Notes under the pieces: model-generated | Told to the model about the DNA's origin: nothing | What the model saw: only the letters and a program-made list of their open reading frames with translations | Databases searched by the model: none | Program-made: the position numbers and the translations under genes | Assembly: GCA_016199935.1 (NCBI GenBank) | Contig: JACQFS010000111.1 | Span: 1 to 41,007, forward strand | Source of the DNA: Verrucomicrobiota bacterium | Lineage (GTDB): Bacteria > Verrucomicrobiota > Verrucomicrobiia > Limisphaerales > JACQFS01 | Reading direction: 5' to 3' | Length of the DNA stretch: 41,007 bases | Shown: positions 38,101 to 41,007 of the stretch, piece by piece | Layout: the number at the start of each line of letters is the position of its first letter | Numbering within the stretch: the stretch's first letter is position 1

Positions 38101-41007
38101 TGAGGTTGCTGTAGTAGGTGCTCAAGGTCGCGACGATGTTCGAGTAAGCCGGAACGTTGACGACGTCGTTGCTCTCGGATGGATCGTTGATGATGTCGAA
38201 GAGGTAGTTGCTGAAAGTATTTCCCGCGAGCTTGTCGCGGATGAGCTTGAACATCGTGAGGTTCGTGCCGCTGCTGAACACGTCGAATACGCCGCTGCCC
38301 GCGCTGCTGCCGGAGACGAGCGGCGAGCCACGATAATTCGTCGGATTGAACGCGCCGTTCGTGGCGGTGAGCAGCAGCGGCCACATGTTCACGCCGTCGA
38401 ACGGCTTCGTGTTCAGCGGCGTCACGCCCGCCGCGGTGCAGATGGTCGGGAACCAGTCGCCGGCCCAGATGAACTGCTGGCAATTCGTCACACCCGAAGG
38501 CAGCACGCCCGGCCAGCGCACCGCCGCCGGCGTATGGATGCCCGCATCGAACAAATCGCTCTTGGTGCCGCGCAGCGGAAGGTTCAGCCCGCCGCCGTTG
38601 GTGTCCGCGCCGTTGTCGCTGAAATAAACGACGAGCGTGTTGGTCGCGATGCCCTCGGCGTCGAGCGTGTTGAGCACGCTGCCGATGCCCACGTCCATCT
38701 GGTCGAGCGCGGCGACCATCGTGCGCCGCGTCACGTTCGTGATGCTCAAATATTTGTTGAGATAATTCGTGGGCGCGCTGACGCCGGGATGCACGGCATT
38801 GAACGCGAGGTAAAGAATGACGGGCTTCGACGGATCGCGATTTTGCAGCAGCGACACCGCCTTCGCCGCGAGCAGGTCGGTGGACCAGCCCGCGTCGAGA
38901 TTCGTCTGGCCGTTGAGCCACCAGTCCAACTGCCCGTTCTCCTGGCTGGTGTGCGCGAGGTAATTGATCGCGCCGGTGTATTCGCCGTAGTGCGTGTCCC
39001 AGCCGCGCACCTGCGGCTGATAATCCACGTTCTCGCGGATCACGGTGTTCGTGGCGCCGTTGATGACGGTGGTGTTCGTGTTGTTGTAAAGCCCGCCGAG
39101 ATGCCATTTGCCGCACATGAAGGTCTGATAGCCCGCCGCCTTGAACGTGACCGGCATGAGGTGCTCGCGCAGATCGAGCCCGTGCGAATTGTTGACGCCG
39201 GTGCGGACGGGGTTGCGTCCGGTCAACAACGTCGAGCGCGTCACGCTGCACACGGGCGTCGCGTAAAATCTTTCGAGCCGGATGCCCTCGCTGCCGATGC
39301 GATCCATGTTCGGCGTGGGTGCTTCCGCCCCGTGCGCGCTGATGTCGTGGTAACCCTGATCGTCCGTCACGAAGAGGATGACGTTCGGCTTCAACGAGCG
39401 GGCGAACACCGTGAAAGAATTCGTCGCACTCAGAATTGGCGAGCCGTTGTCCGTCACCACCACGCGGAACAAGTTCGACGTGCCAGAATTGTTCGTCGTC
39501 GTAATCCACGTCACGACTCCCGTGTTCGTGTTGATCGTCGCGCCGACAGGTCCGGTGAGCAGGCTGTAAGCAAGCGTCTGCGGCGGTGCTTCGGCGTCGG
39601 TGGCGAGATTGGTAATCGAGATCGTGTCGCCGCCGTTGATGACGTAGCGGTTGGTCGCCGCCGCGAAGACCGGCGCGGTGTTCGTCCCGCCGATGCCGAG
39701 CACGGTCACCGTGAAACTTTGCGACGCCGTGAGATTCGGCGAGCCGTTGTCCGCGACCACGACGGTGAAGGGATTCGTCGTGCCCGCGTTCGTCACCGAC
39801 GTGACCCACGTGAGGATGCCGGTGTTCGTCGTGATGCCCGCGCCGGGGGGAGAGTTCGTGAGGCTGAAGGTCAACAGGCCCGGCGTCTCGGCATCGCTCG
39901 CGACGTTGGTGATGACGAGCGAGTCGCCGGGGAGGAGCGTGCGATTGGAAATTGCCGTGAGCGTCGGCGGCGTGTTCGACGGCGCGCCGTTGACGGTCAG
40001 AATCGCCGAGGCGCTCAGCGTGTTGCCTACTGTGTTCGTCACCACGACTGAGTATGCGCCCGCATCGCCGGCCTGAACATTCGTCACGTTCAACGTCGTC
40101 GTGTTCACGCCGCCGATGCCGCCGCCGTTGGCGAGTTCCACGCCGTCCTTAAACCACTGATACGCCAGCGTGCCGAGGCCCGCCGCCGTGATCGAGAAGC
40201 TCGTGTTCGATCCGGCCGGCCGAGTGAGGTTCGTCGGCTGCGTGGTGACGAGCGGTTCGTTCGTCGAGGTGAACGCGGGTGCGGGTTTCCAGTTTGCGTA
40301 GTTCGTCGTGGTCGGGCCGCTGACCCCGTCATACGACGAGTAGGTGACGGTGACGGAATTCGACGCGCGGTTGAGCGTGTAGAGCCAGTAGTTCGTGGCG
40401 AAGGCTGGGGAGGAATTGGACGGCAGGCTGTAGAACATTTGGAACTGGTCCGGCCCGAGGTTCGTGAAAATCTGGATGTAAGCGCCGGCCAACGGCGTGC
40501 CCGCCGGCCGGACTCCTCCAGCCTTCGGTTGGATGCCGGCTTGGGTCGCCGAGCCGTTGGTGACGATGGTGATGACACCGTGGAAGCCGCCGTTGACGTA
40601 GGGAAAATTCGTCGAGGCGTGGTAATGGTAGCTGCCGGTGCCGTTAGTGTGGCCCGCCACATTGTCGAGCGTGTTCGTCGCGAACGCCGAGCCGTCGGGC
40701 TCGACGAGGCCATAGACCGGATAGCCATCCATCGCGAACGCGAGCGGCACGGAAACTCCGAGCGTATTGGTCAGGTGCAACGGCGCGGCGTGGTAGTGAT
40801 AATCATCACCGCGACCGCAGTGGCCGCCCCAATAATCGAGCTCGCCGATCTGCGCGGAGATTTTCCCCGTGTTGTTGTAAGGGTTGAAAATCGGAATGCC
40901 GTTCGCCGCGAGGGCGATCGCGCCCTGCGTGAATTTGTTGGTGGCCACGAGATCATTCGTCGCCGCGGCGACCGGATACAGCGGCAGCGCCCAGATGTTG
41001 GTGCCGA
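35180..41007 (-). CDS. Giant secreted YHYH / Ig / cadherin-like / sulfatase / Lcl protein, 5' end missing
   Basis: The frame is open to the right edge, so the N-terminus is outside; 1942 residues are visible. Order, by coordinates: YHYH domain (GGHCGRGDDYHYHAAPLHL; 41007-40540); beta linker; Ig (PAGSNTSFSITAAGLGTLAY; 40270-39985); two cadherin-like repeats (39980-39390); sulfatase (39385-38080) with LFVTDDQGYHDISAHG, Cys in TPVCSVTRSTLLTGRNP, CGKWHLGG, FSDNGAD; Ig (38080-37800); third cadherin-like repeat (37790-37460); a beta domain interrupted by a jelly-roll insert (37460-36600); two Lcl/DUF1566 domains (NGNGTVTDNVTGLMWQKADG; NGTITDTDTGLTWQQGE; 36590-35695); fourth cadherin-like repeat; C-terminal domain YTVQASSNLAGWTNL ... 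RFYRVLLGP. Probably a cell-surface sulfatase on a long scaffold. The formylglycine motif is C-S-V-T-R, with Val where Pro is usual. Confidence 0.88.
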   Translation of the reverse strand, partial: GTNIWALPLYPVAAATNDLVATNKFTQGAIALAANGIPIFNPYNNTGKISAQIGELDYWGGHCGRGDDYHYHAAPLHLTNTLGVSVPLAFAMDGYPVYGLVEPDGSAFATNTLDNVAGHTNGTGSYHYHASTNFPYVNGGFHGVITIVTNGSATQAGIQPKAGGVRPAGTPLAGAYIQIFTNLGPDQFQMFYSLPSNSSPAFATNYWLYTLNRASNSVTVTYSSYDGVSGPTTTNYANWKPAPAFTSTNEPLVTTQPTNLTRPAGSNTSFSITAAGLGTLAYQWFKDGVELANGGGIGGVNTTTLNVTNVQAGDAGAYSVVVTNTVGNTLSASAILTVNGAPSNTPPTLTAISNRTLLPGDSLVITNVASDAETPGLLTFSLTNSPPGAGITTNTGILTWVTSVTNAGTTNPFTVVVADNGSPNLTASQSFTVTVLGIGGTNTAPVFAAATNRYVINGGDTISITNLATDAEAPPQTLAYSLLTGPVGATINTNTGVVTWITTTNNSGTSNLFRVVVTDNGSPILSATNSFTVFARSLKPNVILFVTDDQGYHDISAHGAEAPTPNMDRIGSEGIRLERFYATPVCSVTRSTLLTGRNPVRTGVNNSHGLDLREHLMPVTFKAAGYQTFMCGKWHLGGLYNNTNTTVINGATNTVIRENVDYQPQVRGWDTHYGEYTGAINYLAHTSQENGQLDWWLNGQTNLDAGWSTDLLAAKAVSLLQNRDPSKPVILYLAFNAVHPGVSAPTNYLNKYLSITNVTRRTMVAALDQMDVGIGSVLNTLDAEGIATNTLVVYFSDNGADTNGGGLNLPLRGTKSDLFDAGIHTPAAVRWPGVLPSGVTNCQQFIWAGDWFPTICTAAGVTPLNTKPFDGVNMWPLLLTATNGAFNPTNYRGSPLVSGSSAGSGVFDVFSSGTNLTMFKLIRDKLAGNTFSNYLFDIINDPSESNDVVNVPAYSNIVATLSTYYSNLTAEAYSPYIGAHPTNQTVTAGANVTLWAMTTVYPKTVTTQWRKNGTNIVGQTNRTTLETSVYLPRLDLTNVTTADSGNYDMVVTDNAVGWPTTVTSLVAVVTVNTAGSNTAPVLGVITNRTISVGSTLLVTNVATDAEAPPQVLTYTLPVAPTNAAINANSGVIAWTPLAGQANTTNTFTTVATDNGTPNLSATNSFLVTVLSNVSPFLSITGVAISPAAPTSNDLVSVTATIASSATVTQALLSYSTGAGGAGATNTVFSETMTPTAVTNGWDGTGADNLWTVVSLGGAGNLKQASNANHTPVGQGGQCGVEMGKGSTNASDTMVTTTSNINATGASGYVEFWLGTVNVTNGLGWTFQLSTNGTTFITRTNESDGTVHGIQKYHYDLLPSELVSTLKIRFQFIGNNVGGPTGPKVRIDDIIVATAMAGGAAYTNVAMADDGAHQDGAAGDGVFGAQIPAFPTGTTVSYYLTAANSGGLSATNPVGAPASNFSYTVTTAVVSNGWSMLKLPDTGQTNDYTPTFGEDSDYAINPQSFTDNGNGTVTDNVTGLMWQKADGGEMTLSNALLYAATNLNSANFAGYADWRLATVHELMSILNHDKVNPALNANFFTASGVTNYGEVYWWSRDQQLNRTNQWCANAGGGVGPKPISETISAGGTLNYRVRCVRGATAPATNSPTHHFVNNANGTITDTDTGLTWQQGEVGAATDWTNALTYAENLVLGGFQDWRLPNIKELESLNDETLASPSIDTNYFPNAKSARYWSSTTQFGHATNAWWNEFVGGITSYDLKPTAYWVRAVRGGLSNTAPLLAAISNRTINADVTLLITNTATDAQAAPGFLTFSLLTSLTNAGINSTSGVFNWRAPVAQAGTTNAVRVVVADSGAPVLTATQLFNITVLPFSNPPGVATLNFSGNQLQLQITGDAGPDYTVQASSNLAGWTNLFTTNSPTLPFFWLDPNAGSYTSRFYRVLLGP

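Noticed and set aside
35102-40051. A plus-strand open frame of about 1650 codons opposite the giant gene
   Set aside because: Its translation is Arg/Val/Gly/Asp repeats with no domain, as expected from the complement of a high-GC gene with strong codon bias.

Overview
The window looks like a chromosomal segment of a high-GC Verrucomicrobiota bacterium of the Pedosphaera/Limisphaerales type. I infer this from the many secreted C-x-[PS]-x-R sulfatases, YHYH, Ig-like, Lcl and ThuA domain proteins, a PQQ-propeller protein, a DUF6249-type protein beside an ECF sigma factor, and C-terminal domains ending in the 'YxVxxSxNLxxW...FYR' pattern. No rRNA, tRNA, transposase or CRISPR array was seen. No database search was possible, so family names rest on motif recognition.

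Layout. 1-700: the 5' end of a zeta-toxin-like P-loop gene, a small gene before it, and gene debris including a relic of the 3' end of a second tyrS. 700-2806: two small membrane proteins, each preceded by the same 36-bp two-block promoter-like sequence, then a DUF6249-like membrane protein, an ECF sigma factor and a probable membrane anti-sigma factor. 2860-6779: a broken methyltransferase, tyrS, and a six-S1-domain rpsA that carries a frameshift in this sequence. 7249-12176 (minus strand): an Ig-domain protein and the DUF4266 / TlpA thioredoxin / ApbE / DUF3570 cluster (probable extracytoplasmic flavin or redox maturation), plus a His/Cys-rich membrane protein. 12381-17803 (plus): a ThuA lipoprotein and a large two-domain glycogen debranching enzyme. 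17874-20256 (minus): purE, a polysaccharide deacetylase and a GT4 glycosyltransferase. 20568-24728 (plus): an operon of sulfatase, jelly-roll-type secreted protein and sulfatase. 24735-27611 (minus): a secreted hypothetical, a PQQ-propeller protein and an EF-hand/Gly-rich protein. 28165-35037 (minus): an apparent five-gene operon of secreted hypothetical, YHYH-PEBP protein, sulfatase, metallophosphoesterase and DctA-type transporter. 35180-41007 (minus, cut by the window edge): a giant secreted protein joining YHYH, Ig, cadherin-like, sulfatase and two Lcl domains.

How the parts fit. The right half is a secreted catabolic or surface-remodelling region: sulfatases and a phosphoesterase to strip esters, large Ig/cadherin-like scaffolds, and a DctA-family carrier that may import an organic acid. 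YHYH and sulfatase occur as adjacent coupled genes and also fused in one polypeptide, so they probably work together.

The most unusual signal is a family of imperfect inverted repeats of about 150 bp at three gene junctions. In each, the downstream gene's start codon and entire predicted signal peptide lie inside the repeat, and the start overlaps the upstream stop by 4 nt. One arm reads as a Lys-rich n-region (K-L-K-G); its reverse complement reads as a Leu/Phe-rich h-region (L-P-L-S-F). Three unrelated proteins therefore share a leader that seems to come from a mobile or amplifying palindromic repeat. A second inverted-repeat family (TAGCNGCCG...) abuts gene ends and supplies the TAG stop codon in two genes.
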